40,984 nucleotides of DNA from assembly GCA_934474225.1 (NCBI GenBank), contig CAKSLU010000012.1, forward strand, positions 1-40,984, written 5' to 3'. A model generated the notes under the pieces. That model saw nothing but the letters and a program-made list of their open reading frames with translations, was not told where the DNA came from and did not search any database. Positions 30,006 through 38,212 of this stretch are shown here, one piece after another (position 1 is the stretch's first letter; each line of letters begins with the position of its first letter). This DNA comes from an uncultured Eubacteriales bacterium. Its GTDB lineage: Bacteria > Bacillota > Clostridia > Oscillospirales > CAG-272. Position numbers and translations under genes: made by a program.

Positions 30006-30545
30006 ATGGTCTATATCCTGCTTGCAGACGGATTTGAAGAAATTGAGGCACTTTGCCCGCTGGACCTTTTGCGCCGCGCGGGCGTCGATGCAAAGACGGT
30101 CAGCGTGACCGAAAAGCGGGTCGTCACCGGTTCGCACGGCATCCCGGTGACCGCCGACCTGACGGCGGAAAACTCGCTGTCCGACATTGAGATGCTGGTG
30201 CTGCCCGGCGGTATGCCCGGCACAACCAACCTTGACAAATCGCAGTTCTGCGACGGGCTTCTGCGCGCCGCCGCCAAGAACGGCGCGTATATCGCCGCTA
30301 TCTGCGCCGCACCGATGGTGCTGGGCAGACGCGGACTGCTCCGCGGCAAGGAGGCGGTCTGCTTCCCCGGCTTTGAGCATGAACTTGCGGGCGCGCATCT
30401 GTCCGCGCGCCGCGTCGTCACGGACGGTAAAATCATCACCGGCATCGGCATGGGCGCCGCGCTGGAATTCGGGCTTGCCCTCGTCGAAGTTTTTTGCGGA
30501 AAGGAAGCCGCAGACAAGCTCGGCGGCGCGGTGCTGGCGAGATGA
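30006..30545 (+). CDS. DJ-1/PfpI family protein
   Basis: 179 residues from the ATG at 30006; GAAAGGA eight bases before it favours this over the ATG at 29997. The class I glutamine amidotransferase-like fold shows the DJ-1 markers: LLADGFEEIEALCPLDLLRR with the conserved Glu near residue 12-14, the DIEMLVLPGGMPGTTNL strand-turn, and the nucleophile elbow AAICAAP with Cys100. Family members include glyoxalase III/deglycase-like and protein-repair enzymes and many of unproven activity. It is translationally coupled to the next gene (ATGA overlap), linking it to folate or one-carbon metabolism only by position. Activity not assignable. Confidence 0.92.
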   Translation: MVYILLADGFEEIEALCPLDLLRRAGVDAKTVSVTEKRVVTGSHGIPVTADLTAENSLSDIEMLVLPGGMPGTTNLDKSQFCDGLLRAAAKNGAYIAAICAAPMVLGRRGLLRGKEAVCFPGFEHELAGAHLSARRVVTDGKIITGIGMGAALEFGLALVEVFCGKEAADKLGGAVLAR

Positions 30546-31348
30546 CGGTTCTGACGGACGCGGAAAGCCCCTGTACTTTGGCGCAATGTGATGCGCCGAA
30601 CCCCAAAACCGAACGCCGCCGCGCTGCGCGCGAACTGCGCGATGCGATGCCTGCGGCGCTGCGCGCCGAGGCGAGCGCGGCGATCTGCCAAAAGATTCTC
30701 GCCATGGCGTCCTTCGGGCTGTGTGACACGGTGTTCTGCTATAGCCCGGTGGGCAGCGAGGTGGATATCCGCCCGCTCATCGCCGAGGCGCGCACGCGCG
30801 GCAAGCGCGTCGCGCTGCCGGTCTGCGACTATGCGACCGGGGAGATGGAGTTTTACGACATCGGGGACGGCACACTCACGGAAAACGGGCCGATGCGCAT
30901 TCCCGAGCCTGTCCCCGACCCCGCGCGGCGGCTTACGCCGACGGTGGGGACGCTGATGCTTATCCCCGGACTGCTGTTTGACCGCCGCGGGCGGCGCATT
31001 GGCTACGGCAAGGGCATGTATGACCGCTACATACGGCGATTCCCGGACTTTCTGCGCGGTTCGACGGCAGTCGGCGTGACTTTTTCTGCACTGCTCTCGG
31101 ATACGCCGATTCCGTATACCGACTTTGATGTCAATCTGGCGCTGGTCGTGACCGAGCGCGGGCTGGTCTTCACGCGCCGCATTGAAAAAGCGCCAAAGTG
31201 GGAGGTGCGGCACCGTCGGCATGTCCCGCTGCTCGATCGCGACGGCAATCCGGCAAAGCCGCATGTGCGCGAATTTTATGACGCCGCCTATGTTTCGCCG
31301 GAAGAAGGCAAGTATGCGCCGCCGCGCGCGAAGGAAACCAAAGAATGA
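30542..31348 (+). CDS. 5-formyltetrahydrofolate cyclo-ligase with C-terminal tail
   Basis: 268 residues from the ATG that overlaps the DJ-1 stop. 5-formyl-THF cyclo-ligase converts 5-formyl-THF to 5,10-methenyl-THF with ATP. The family signatures are FCYSPVGSEVDIRPLIAEAR, RVALPVCDYATGEMEFY and the phosphate-binding loop RRIGYGKGMYDRYI. The usual length is about 190; here a tail from roughly residue 220 (WEVRHRRHVPLLDRDGNPAK onward, ending with a charged PPRAKETKE) is added, of unknown function. The N-terminal 20 residues before the first helix also look like an extension. The stop overlaps the start of the CPBP gene (ATGA). Confidence 0.9.
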   Translation: MTVLTDAESPCTLAQCDAPNPKTERRRAARELRDAMPAALRAEASAAICQKILAMASFGLCDTVFCYSPVGSEVDIRPLIAEARTRGKRVALPVCDYATGEMEFYDIGDGTLTENGPMRIPEPVPDPARRLTPTVGTLMLIPGLLFDRRGRRIGYGKGMYDRYIRRFPDFLRGSTAVGVTFSALLSDTPIPYTDFDVNLALVVTERGLVFTRRIEKAPKWEVRHRRHVPLLDRDGNPAKPHVREFYDAAYVSPEEGKYAPPRAKETKE

Positions 31349-32241
31349 AACTGAAGCCCTATACCGCCGCCCCGCTTGCCGCCGCTGCCTGCTCGCTTCT
31401 GACGCTGGTCTACGGCATGGTGAGCGCCGGGGCGGATCTGCCCGCCGCATGGCGGCTGCCGGTGCTCGGCGTGGCGCAGACCGTATGCTGCATGCTGCCC
31501 GCCGTGCTTTATCTGTTTTTTTATCGCGAGTTCAACGCGCGGCGGCTGCGCTTTGCCGCCCCGCGCATCGAGAGCGCGGGGACGCTTGTGCTGCTCTTGT
31601 GCTGTCTGCTGCTCGGCAGCGCCATTCTGACGCTGGTCGGCAAGCGCGTCGGGCTGGACAGCGCGGGGACGGCCGGAACCTCCGGCGCGGCAAGTCCTGC
31701 GGCAACGCTGTTTGTCGTCTGCATCCTGCCCGCCGTGTGTGAAGAATTTCTGTTCCGCGGCGTGATCCTCTGCGCCTTTGAGGCATGCGGCACGCGCGCC
31801 GCCATTGTCGGCACCTCGCTGCTCTTTGCCTTTGCGCACATGGACCTTCTGCGCCTGCCGCTGTATTTCTTCTGCTCGGTGGTGCTCTGCTTTGCCGTCT
31901 ATGTCAGCCGTTCGCTTTTCGCGTCCGTGCTGCTGCACGCGGTCTACAATATCGCGTCGGTGTATGCGGGCGTCTATCTTTCGGGCGTGGCGGCGCATCT
32001 CGAGAGCTTCGCGCTCTTGTTTATCGTGATGCTTCTTTTGTTCCTCATCTGCGTGATCTTCACGCTGTCGGCGGCGTCGCGCACCTACCGCGCCTATGCC
32101 GATGCGGGCCTGCCGTCGGATTACGCGCCGCGCCTCCGCTATGCGGACAGGCTCCGCGCGGGCGCGTCCGTGTATTTCTCGCTGCCGTTCCTGCTCTGCG
32201 CATTGCTGTTTGCGTGCGTGGCGATTTTGGAGATGCGGTAG
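31345..32241 (+). CDS. CPBP-family intramembrane glutamic endopeptidase
   Basis: 298 residues with about eight hydrophobic segments. The CPBP/Abi signatures are present: CEEFLFRGVI, with the catalytic E133-E134-x3-R138, then SLLFAFAHMDLLRLPLYFF (FxxxH, about residue 165) and LHAVYNIASVYAG (HxxxN, about residue 197). These proteins are membrane-embedded proteases related to type II CAAX prenyl proteases; some process bacteriocins or confer immunity to them, but no bacteriocin gene is near. The start overlaps the cyclo-ligase stop. Last gene of the ftsK operon before a repeat-filled gap. No clear terminator follows. Confidence 0.88.
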   Translation: MKLKPYTAAPLAAAACSLLTLVYGMVSAGADLPAAWRLPVLGVAQTVCCMLPAVLYLFFYREFNARRLRFAAPRIESAGTLVLLLCCLLLGSAILTLVGKRVGLDSAGTAGTSGAASPAATLFVVCILPAVCEEFLFRGVILCAFEACGTRAAIVGTSLLFAFAHMDLLRLPLYFFCSVVLCFAVYVSRSLFASVLLHAVYNIASVYAGVYLSGVAAHLESFALLFIVMLLLFLICVIFTLSAASRTYRAYADAGLPSDYAPRLRYADRLRAGASVYFSLPFLLCALLFACVAILEMR

Positions 32242-32282
32242 CGCAAACATGCAGGTATTGCCGCATTGTTGCCTTTTATCCT

Positions 32283-32359
32283 GTAGGGGCGACCATCGGT
32301 CGCCCGCATTCCCCGGCATAAACAAAGGCGCATAACGGGCGACCGATGGTCGCCCCTAC
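32283..32359. repeat. Inverted GTAGGGGCGACC repeat pair (family R3)
   Basis: The third full copy, with a longer loop than the other two; the right half has ACCGATGGT for ACCAATGGT. It is the main content of the 197-base gap 32242-32438. Confidence 0.85.
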
Positions 32360-32438
32360 GAAAATGCCCCGGGCATTGCAGAGTTGTCTCTGCATGGATA
32401 CCCCCGCTTTTATCCCCGATTCAGAAAAGGAAAATTCT

Positions 32439-34259
32439 ATGGAAAACGATGCAAACAAGCGGCCGCGGCCGCGCCGCACGCCGGAGGCGTTCGGACAGCG
32501 CCCGACGCCGGCGCAGCGTCCGACCCCGGCACAGCAGCCGACCCCGGCGCAGCAGCCGACCCCGGCACAGCAGCCGACCCCGGCGCAGCGTCCGACTCCG
32601 GCACAGCGCCCGACCCCGGCGCAGCAACCGACTCCGGCACAGCAACCGGCGCCGGCACAGCGACCGACCCCAGCGAAACAGCCGACTTCGGCGAAAAAGC
32701 CGACTTCGGCACAGCGCCCGACGCCGGCACAGCGCCCGACGCCGGCGCAGCAGCCAACCCAGGCAAAGCAGCCGACCCCGGCGCAGCGTCCGACCCCGGC
32801 GCAGCAGCCGACCCCGGCACAACAGCCGACCCCGGCAAAGCAGCCGACGCCGACGCAGCAGCCGACCCCGGCGCAGCGTCCGACTCCGGCACAGCGCCCG
32901 ACCCCGGCGCAGCAGCCGACCCCGGCAAAGCGTCCGACCCCGGCAAAGCAGCCGACGCCGACGCAGCGCCCGACTGCGCCGAAAACCGCCGTGACGAAGC
33001 CTGCCGCATCGGCAAAGCCGATGCCCGCGGACGAGGAAGACAACGAAAAGACGCGCCTGACCGACGCGATGCCGAAGGCGGGGCTGAAAACGCCCGTGCG
33101 CGGCAAGCCCGCGCCGAAAGAGACATCCTCCTCGGCGGCAAACGGCGTGTTCAAGGCGATTGTCTACATGACCGTCGTGCTGCTCGTGTCCATCCTGCTG
33201 GCCTATGCCGTCGTCGTCGTGGCAAACGATGTCTTCGCCTTTGTTAAGCCGGACACGGAGGTTGAGGTGGTCATCCCCGAGAACGCGAGCGTCGCGGATG
33301 TTTCGGAGATTCTCGGCGACGCGGGCGTCGTCCGCTATCCCGCGCTGTTCCGCCTCTATGCCAAACTGAAGAAGGAATCCGGCGTGGATAAGGACGGCAA
33401 GAGCGTGTTTATCCCCGGCACCTACACCGTCAGCCCGATGGAAAACTACATGCAGCTTCTCGATGCCTTCAAGGAGCAGTATGTGCGCGGCACGGTCTGG
33501 GTGACCTTCCCCGAGGGCTCGACTGTCGAGGACATCATCGAGACCCTGACCGAAGCCGGGATTTCCGACCGCGCGTCCATCATCAGCGCCATCAACGACT
33601 ATGACTACGGCCTGGACTTTGTCAACGACATTGACATGCAGGGCGGCCGCTACTATCGCCTCGAAGGCTATCTCTTCCCGGATACCTACCAGTTCTACAC
33701 CGATTCGAGCGCCGAGACCGTCATCTACAAGATGCTCGTCAACTTCAAGCGGAAGCTGGCGTATATCGGCGAGGATATGTGCAGCGAGCGCCTCAAAGAG
33801 CTGGGCATGACGCTGGATGAGGTCGTCACGCTTGCCTCCATGGTGGAAAAAGAGGTCAAGTATGCGGTGGACTATGAGACTGTCGCCTCGGTCTTCTACA
33901 ATCGCCTGAACGATCCCGCCGACTTCCCGCGCCTCGACAGCGACGCGACCACGGTCTACGCCATCCGCATGGCGACCGGCACGCGCCCCGAGACGCTCAC
34001 CGCAGAGGATGTCGAGTTTGACAGCCCCTACAACACGCGCGTCAGCCGCGGGCTGCCCCCCGGCGCGATTGCCAACCCCGGGTACGAAGCGCTCTATTGC
34101 GCGTTCTATCCCGCAAAGACGCGGTATTATTACTTTGTCGCCGATACCACCGGTTACAACCTCTATGCCCGCACCAACGCCGGGCACGAAGAAAACAAGG
34201 CAGAAGTCAAAAAGCATGCCGTCTCTGCGGTCATTGCCGGAAGTGAGGAAGAAACGTGA
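32439..34259 (+). CDS. mltG: Endolytic murein transglycosylase MltG with a 27-copy PTPAQQ repeat
   Basis: 606 residues from the ATG at 32439, preceded by AAAAGGAAAATTCT. MltG is a membrane lytic transglycosylase that cuts nascent glycan strands and sets their length. A single membrane helix lies at about residues 238-262 (VYMTVVLLVSILLAYAVVVV). After it come a LysM-like region (VIPENASVADVSEILGDAGV) and the YceG catalytic domain with ASMVEKEVKYAVDYETVASV (E470, E472), NRLND and YNTRVSRGLPPGAIANPG. In front of the helix residues 21-182 are about 27 hexapeptide repeats of consensus QPTPAQ/RPTPAQ, which would be cytoplasmic. Such long proline-rich tails are not part of the core enzyme. The stop overlaps the next start (GTGA). 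Confidence 0.93.
   Translation: MENDANKRPRPRRTPEAFGQRPTPAQRPTPAQQPTPAQQPTPAQQPTPAQRPTPAQRPTPAQQPTPAQQPAPAQRPTPAKQPTSAKKPTSAQRPTPAQRPTPAQQPTQAKQPTPAQRPTPAQQPTPAQQPTPAKQPTPTQQPTPAQRPTPAQRPTPAQQPTPAKRPTPAKQPTPTQRPTAPKTAVTKPAASAKPMPADEEDNEKTRLTDAMPKAGLKTPVRGKPAPKETSSSAANGVFKAIVYMTVVLLVSILLAYAVVVVANDVFAFVKPDTEVEVVIPENASVADVSEILGDAGVVRYPALFRLYAKLKKESGVDKDGKSVFIPGTYTVSPMENYMQLLDAFKEQYVRGTVWVTFPEGSTVEDIIETLTEAGISDRASIISAINDYDYGLDFVNDIDMQGGRYYRLEGYLFPDTYQFYTDSSAETVIYKMLVNFKRKLAYIGEDMCSERLKELGMTLDEVVTLASMVEKEVKYAVDYETVASVFYNRLNDPADFPRLDSDATTVYAIRMATGTRPETLTAEDVEFDSPYNTRVSRGLPPGAIANPGYEALYCAFYPAKTRYYYFVADTTGYNLYARTNAGHEENKAEVKKHAVSAVIAGSEEET
32499..32984 (+). repeat. 18-bp tandem repeat inside mltG
   Basis: About 27 head-to-tail units of an 18-base sequence of the CAGCCGACCCCGGCGCAG type with R/Q swaps (CGT/CGC versus CAG) and occasional degenerate units (TSAK, TQAK, TPTQ). 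Because the unit is a multiple of three, other frames on both strands stay open across it, giving spurious ORFs. Confidence 0.9.
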
Positions 34260-34903
34260 TAGTCAGACCTGAAGAAACCACCGTGGCGTACCGCTGCCCC
34301 GAATGCGGCTGCGGCGTCAAGAGCATTGTCGGCATTTTTACGCTTTCCGCGGCGGCGATGCGGCTGAAATGCCCCTGCGGCAAGAGCTCGATGACCATCA
34401 AAAAGACCAACGACGGCAAGGTGCGCCTCAGCGTGCCCTGCCTTGTCTGCCGCCACGACCACGACTATGTCATCAGCCGCGAGCTCTTCTTCAAGAATGA
34501 ATTTTTCGAGCTGCCCTGCGCCCTCTCCGGGCTTGCGCTCTGCTGGATCGGGGACGGCAAGTCGGTGGCGGACGCGCTCACCCGCTCGGACGAGGAACTG
34601 TCGCGCATGCTCACCGAGGCAGGCGCGGACAACCTCGATGTGTTCAAGAAACAGCCGGATCAAAAAGAAGAGATTCCGGACGCGCAGGTGTACGACATCG
34701 TGCGCTTCATCGTCAAGGAACTGGAGGCGGAGCAGGCGATTTCCTGCCGCTGCAAGCCGGGCGAGGGGGACTATGACATCGAGATGCTGGACGACAGCGT
34801 CTGCGTGTTCTGCAAAAACTGCGGCGCAAAGCAGTTTGTTTCCACGGCGTCTCTCGCCGAGGCGCGCGCGTTCCTCGACATGGATAAACTGGAATTGCGA
34901 TAA
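34256..34903 (+). CDS. Multi-zinc-ribbon protein of unknown function
   Basis: 215 residues from a GTG overlapping the mltG stop. Five cysteine clusters are visible: CPECGCG (residue 14), CPCGK (about 41), CLVCRHDH (about 62), CRCKPG (about 162) and CVFCKNCG (about 183), which fit three or four zinc ribbons. A helical middle section (SVADALTRSDEELSRMLTEA) separates the two Cys-rich ends. There is no signal peptide or membrane segment, so it should be cytosolic. I recognise no named family; a nucleic-acid or protein-binding role is inferred from the zinc ribbons. Its coupling to mltG might mean a role in cell-wall regulation, but that is a guess. Confidence 0.75.
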   Translation: MIVRPEETTVAYRCPECGCGVKSIVGIFTLSAAAMRLKCPCGKSSMTIKKTNDGKVRLSVPCLVCRHDHDYVISRELFFKNEFFELPCALSGLALCWIGDGKSVADALTRSDEELSRMLTEAGADNLDVFKKQPDQKEEIPDAQVYDIVRFIVKELEAEQAISCRCKPGEGDYDIEMLDDSVCVFCKNCGAKQFVSTASLAEARAFLDMDKLELR

Positions 34904-34973
34904 AAACAGCAGGGGAAACCCTGCCGTTTTTGCTGCAATGCGGGAATTTTGCAAGGAAAAAGGACAACGGGAC

Positions 34974-36101
34974 ATGAAAACGGATGCACTTTTTGAAAAA
35001 CTCGCCGCGGTCGGCACGGCCTTTCGGCTGCCCGGCACGCTGCAGAGTTATGAAGAACTGAAAAACGGCAACATCAACCGCACCTATAAACTGAACTACA
35101 CGGCGACCGACCGGGCGGGCATCGAGACCGAAAAAGCCTATCTTGCGCAGAAAATCAACACCGTCGCCTTCCGCGATCCCGTCGGGCTGATGGAGAACAT
35201 CGACCGGGTGACCGCCTTTCTCCGGGCAAAGCGGCCGGACGCCGTCTCGCTGCACTTCCACCACACCGCGACCGGCGAGAATTATCTGATGGAGCCGGAC
35301 GGTTTCTGGCGGCTGAGCAACTATGTGCGCTCGGTCACCTTCAACAGCGGCGAAAACAGCCGCGTGGTGCGGGCGGCGGGCGAGGCGTTCGGCGATTTTC
35401 AGTTGCTGCTGTCGGATTTTGACGCCTCCACGCTGCACGAGACGATTCCGGACTTCCACGACACGCGCCTGCGGTATGCGGCGCTGAAAGAGGCTGTCCG
35501 CGCGGACAGGTGCGGCAGGCTTGCGGCATGCAAAGAAGAGGGCGAATGGCTGCTCTCGGTCGAGGACACGGCGTGCACGCTGACCGACCTCTACCGCGCG
35601 GGCAAACTGCCGCTCAGAGTCACGCACAACGACACCAAGATCAACAATGTGTTGTTTGACGAGGCGACGCTCCGCCCGCTCGTCGTCATCGACCTCGACA
35701 CCGTGATGCCCGGACTTGTGGGGCAGGATTTCGGCGATGCGATCCGCTTTGCGGCAAACAATGCCGACGAGGATTGCGCGGACCTTGCAAAGGTCAGCGT
35801 GAATCCCGATGTGTTCCGCGCGTTTGCGGAAGGATTCCTCAGCCGGACGGCGCCGATGCTGACCGAGACCGAGATCGAGACGCTGGGCGTCTCCTGCTTT
35901 GCGCTGACCTGTGAGCTGGCGACGCGCTTTCTCGCGGACTATCTGGACGGCGACTTGTACTGGAAGATCAAATGCGCGGGGCACAACCTCATGCGCGCGC
36001 GGGCGCAGATCGCGCTGGCAAAGGACATGCTGCGCCGCCTCGACAGCATGACGGCGGCCTGCATCGACTGCGCCAAAGCCTATCGCGGAGAATTGCGATA
36101 A
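34974..36101 (+). CDS. APH-fold sugar kinase, NahK-like
   Basis: 375 residues; the ATG at 34974 is preceded by AAGGACAACGGG. A longer frame on the same strand crosses the zinc-ribbon gene and is not used. The aminoglycoside phosphotransferase fold is shown by the Brenner-type catalytic loop LRVTHNDTKINNVLFDEA near residue 217 and the metal-binding VIDLDTVMPGLVGQDFGDAIRF about 30 residues later. The VTHNDTKINNVLF and LDTVMPGL wording matches N-acetylhexosamine 1-kinases (NahK/LnpB), which phosphorylate GlcNAc/GalNAc at C1 in mucin sugar use. No other lacto-N-biose genes are present here, so the hexosamine substrate is inferred. It precedes the glycan operon promoter. Confidence 0.8.
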   Translation: MKTDALFEKLAAVGTAFRLPGTLQSYEELKNGNINRTYKLNYTATDRAGIETEKAYLAQKINTVAFRDPVGLMENIDRVTAFLRAKRPDAVSLHFHHTATGENYLMEPDGFWRLSNYVRSVTFNSGENSRVVRAAGEAFGDFQLLLSDFDASTLHETIPDFHDTRLRYAALKEAVRADRCGRLAACKEEGEWLLSVEDTACTLTDLYRAGKLPLRVTHNDTKINNVLFDEATLRPLVVIDLDTVMPGLVGQDFGDAIRFAANNADEDCADLAKVSVNPDVFRAFAEGFLSRTAPMLTETEIETLGVSCFALTCELATRFLADYLDGDLYWKIKCAGHNLMRARAQIALAKDMLRRLDSMTAACIDCAKAYRGELR

Positions 36102-36106
36102 AGTCC

Positions 36107-36135
36107 TTGCTTTTCACGGTAGGCGCTGATATAAT
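36107..36135 (+). promoter_or_regulatory. Promoter of the surface-glycan operon
   Basis: TTGCTT (36107-36112), 17 bases, TATAAT (36130-36135), giving a leader of about 85 bases before the aminotransferase ATG. Confidence 0.78.
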
Positions 36136-36227
36136 AAGAATGTTACATATTAAAACGGTATAAGGCTGTATCTGCCCATTTTTGGATGGATGCTTTTCCC
36201 AAGCCGCGATACATACAGGAGAATGGT

Positions 36228-37430
36228 ATGAAGGTTTCTTTTTCCCCGCCGGATATTTCCGCGCTTGAAATTGAAGAGGTTGCAAAGGCGATGCAGTCCG
36301 GGTGGATCACCACCGGACCGCGAACCAAGGAACTTGAGAAAAAAATCGCCGCATGGGTCGGCACGCCGCGCTGTGTGTGCCTCAATTCGCAGACGGCATG
36401 CGCCGAAATGGCACTGCGCGTGCTCGGCATCGGCGAAGGCGACGAAGTCATTACTTCCGCCTATACCTACACGGCGTCCGCCTCCGTGGTCTGCCATGTC
36501 GGCGCGACGCTGAAACTGATCGACACACAGAAGGACAGTCTCGAGATGGACTATGACGCGCTCGAAGCCGCCATCACCGAACGCACCAAGGCGATCATCC
36601 CGGTCGATCTCGGCGGCGTGCCCTGCGATTACGACCGCATTTTCGCCATCGCGGAGCGGAAGAAGCACCTGTTCAAGCCGGCAAACGAGATACAGGCGGC
36701 GCTCGGCAGAATTGCCGTCTGTGCAGACACGGCGCACGCCTTCGGCGCGAAGTGGCACGGGCGCATGGTCGGCAGCATCGCCGATTTTTCCAGCTTCAGC
36801 TTCCACGCGGTGAAGAACTTCACCACCGCAGAGGGCGGCGCGCTCACCTGGCGCTCCATCCCCGGTATCGACGATGAGGAGATTTACCGCAAGCTGCAGC
36901 TGCTCAGCCTGCACGGGCAGTCCAAGGACGCGCTGGCTAAGACCAAAATCGGCGCGTGGGAATATGACATCGTCGGCACCTGGTACAAGTGCAACATGAC
37001 CGACATCGCCGCTGCAATGGGGCTGGCGCAGTTTGAGCGCTATCCCGGCATGCTGGAAAGACGGCGGGAGATCATCCGCCGCTATGACGAGGCGTTTCGC
37101 CCGCTCGGCGTGGAGACGCTTGCGCACTACACCGATACATATGCGTCCTCGGGACATCTGTACATCACGCGCGTGCCCGGCATCACGGCGGCACAGCGCA
37201 ACGAGATTATCCTGAAGATGGCAGAGGCGGAAATCGCCTGCAACGTGCACTACAAGCCGCTGCCGATGCACACGGCGTACAAGGCGCTCGGCTTTGACAT
37301 TGCGAATTATCCGAATGCCTATGCGCATTTTGCAAACGAGATCACCCTGCCGCTGCACACCTGCCTCACCGATGAGATGGTTGCCTATGTCATCGACAAC
37401 TACACGCGCATCCTGCGGGAGTATCGCTGA
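36228..37430 (+). CDS. DegT/DnrJ/EryC1-family sugar aminotransferase
   Basis: 400 residues from the ATG at 36228, preceded by CAGGAGAATGGT. PLP-dependent transfer of an amino group to a nucleotide-linked 4-keto sugar. Features in order: GWITTGPRTKELEKKIAAWV substrate loop, ADTAHAFGAKWHGRMVGS with the PLP-ring Asp, and the Schiff-base segment FSFHAVKNFTTAEGGAL with K196. The C-terminal region (SSGHLYITRVPG, then HYKPLPMHT) is typical of UDP-sugar aminotransferases such as PseC/PglE/ArnB. It heads a glycan operon and is coupled to the phosphoglycosyl transferase by a one-base stop/start overlap (TGATG). A diaminated or amino sugar may be the product. Confidence 0.9.
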   Translation: MKVSFSPPDISALEIEEVAKAMQSGWITTGPRTKELEKKIAAWVGTPRCVCLNSQTACAEMALRVLGIGEGDEVITSAYTYTASASVVCHVGATLKLIDTQKDSLEMDYDALEAAITERTKAIIPVDLGGVPCDYDRIFAIAERKKHLFKPANEIQAALGRIAVCADTAHAFGAKWHGRMVGSIADFSSFSFHAVKNFTTAEGGALTWRSIPGIDDEEIYRKLQLLSLHGQSKDALAKTKIGAWEYDIVGTWYKCNMTDIAAAMGLAQFERYPGMLERRREIIRRYDEAFRPLGVETLAHYTDTYASSGHLYITRVPGITAAQRNEIILKMAEAEIACNVHYKPLPMHTAYKALGFDIANYPNAYAHFANEITLPLHTCLTDEMVAYVIDNYTRILREYR

Positions 37431-38212
37431 TGCGGCTCTGCGCATGGGAGGCGCTGCCCGCCGAGATGCAGACCGACGCGGTGCGGCATTACTACGACAT
37501 CCTGCAAAAAAAGCGCGCAGGGCTGTTTTGCAAGCGCGCGTTTGACATTTTCGCGTCTGCGGTCATGCTCCTTTTGCTCTCGCCGCTGTTTCTGATTCTG
37601 GCGGTCGCCATCAAACTGGACAGCCCCGGCCCGGTCTTCTACCGGCAGGTGCGCGTGACGCAGTACAACCGGCATTTCCGCATTTTCAAGTTCCGCTCCA
37701 TGGTGCAAAACGCCGACCGCGGCTCACTGGTCACGGTGAGCGGCGACAGCCGCGTGACGCGCGTTGGGCGCATCATCCGCCGCTTTCGCCTGGACGAGGT
37801 CAGTCAACTCGTCAATGTGTTTGTCGGCGACATGACCTTTGTGGGCACACGCCCCGAGGTGCCAAAATACACGGCGGCGTACACCGATGCCATGATGGCG
37901 ACGCTGCTGCTCCCCGCAGGCGTCACCAGCCTTGCCAGCATCTATTATAAGGATGAGGCGGAGCTGCTCGACGCGGCGGCGGACACCGACAAGACCTACA
38001 TCGAGCGGATTCTGCCCGCGAAGATGTATTACAATCTGAAAGCGATCGAACAGTTCGGCTTCTTTCGGGACATTGGCATCATGTTTATGACCTTCTTTGC
38101 CGTCTGCGGCAAGGCATACAAGGGCGACTATATAGAACCTGTCGCAGAGCCTGCCGCGCCCGAAACGCAGGCGGCAGAGACCGACGAGACGAGAGCGGAG
38201 AGTAAAGTATGA
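37430..38212 (+). CDS. Phosphoglycosyl transferase (sugar transferase, PglC/WcaJ C-terminal type)
   Basis: 260 residues. Monotopic phosphoglycosyl transferase: transfers a sugar 1-phosphate from UDP-sugar to undecaprenyl phosphate, the first membrane step of glycan assembly. After a 35-residue N-terminal cytosolic tail, KRAFDIFASAVMLLLLSPLF marks the re-entrant membrane helix, then DSPGPVFYRQVR, FKFRSM, RLDEVSQLVNV with the catalytic Asp-Glu pair near residue 121, and GDMTFVGTRPEVPKY. It lacks the extra N-terminal membrane domain of long WcaJ/WbaP enzymes, so it is the short, PglC-like form. The operon context suggests an amino or acetamido sugar donor, but specificity is not readable. Confidence 0.92.
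   Translation: MRLCAWEALPAEMQTDAVRHYYDILQKKRAGLFCKRAFDIFASAVMLLLLSPLFLILAVAIKLDSPGPVFYRQVRVTQYNRHFRIFKFRSMVQNADRGSLVTVSGDSRVTRVGRIIRRFRLDEVSQLVNVFVGDMTFVGTRPEVPKYTAAYTDAMMATLLLPAGVTSLASIYYKDEAELLDAAADTDKTYIERILPAKMYYNLKAIEQFGFFRDIGIMFMTFFAVCGKAYKGDYIEPVAEPAAPETQAAETDETRAESKV

Noticed and set aside
32276..33154. Minus-strand open frame of GVGCCAGVGRCAGVG-type repeats, and the plus-strand DPGTAAD-type frame
   Set aside because: Both are alternative readings of the 18-bp tandem repeat in mltG, which stays open in several frames because its length is a multiple of three.
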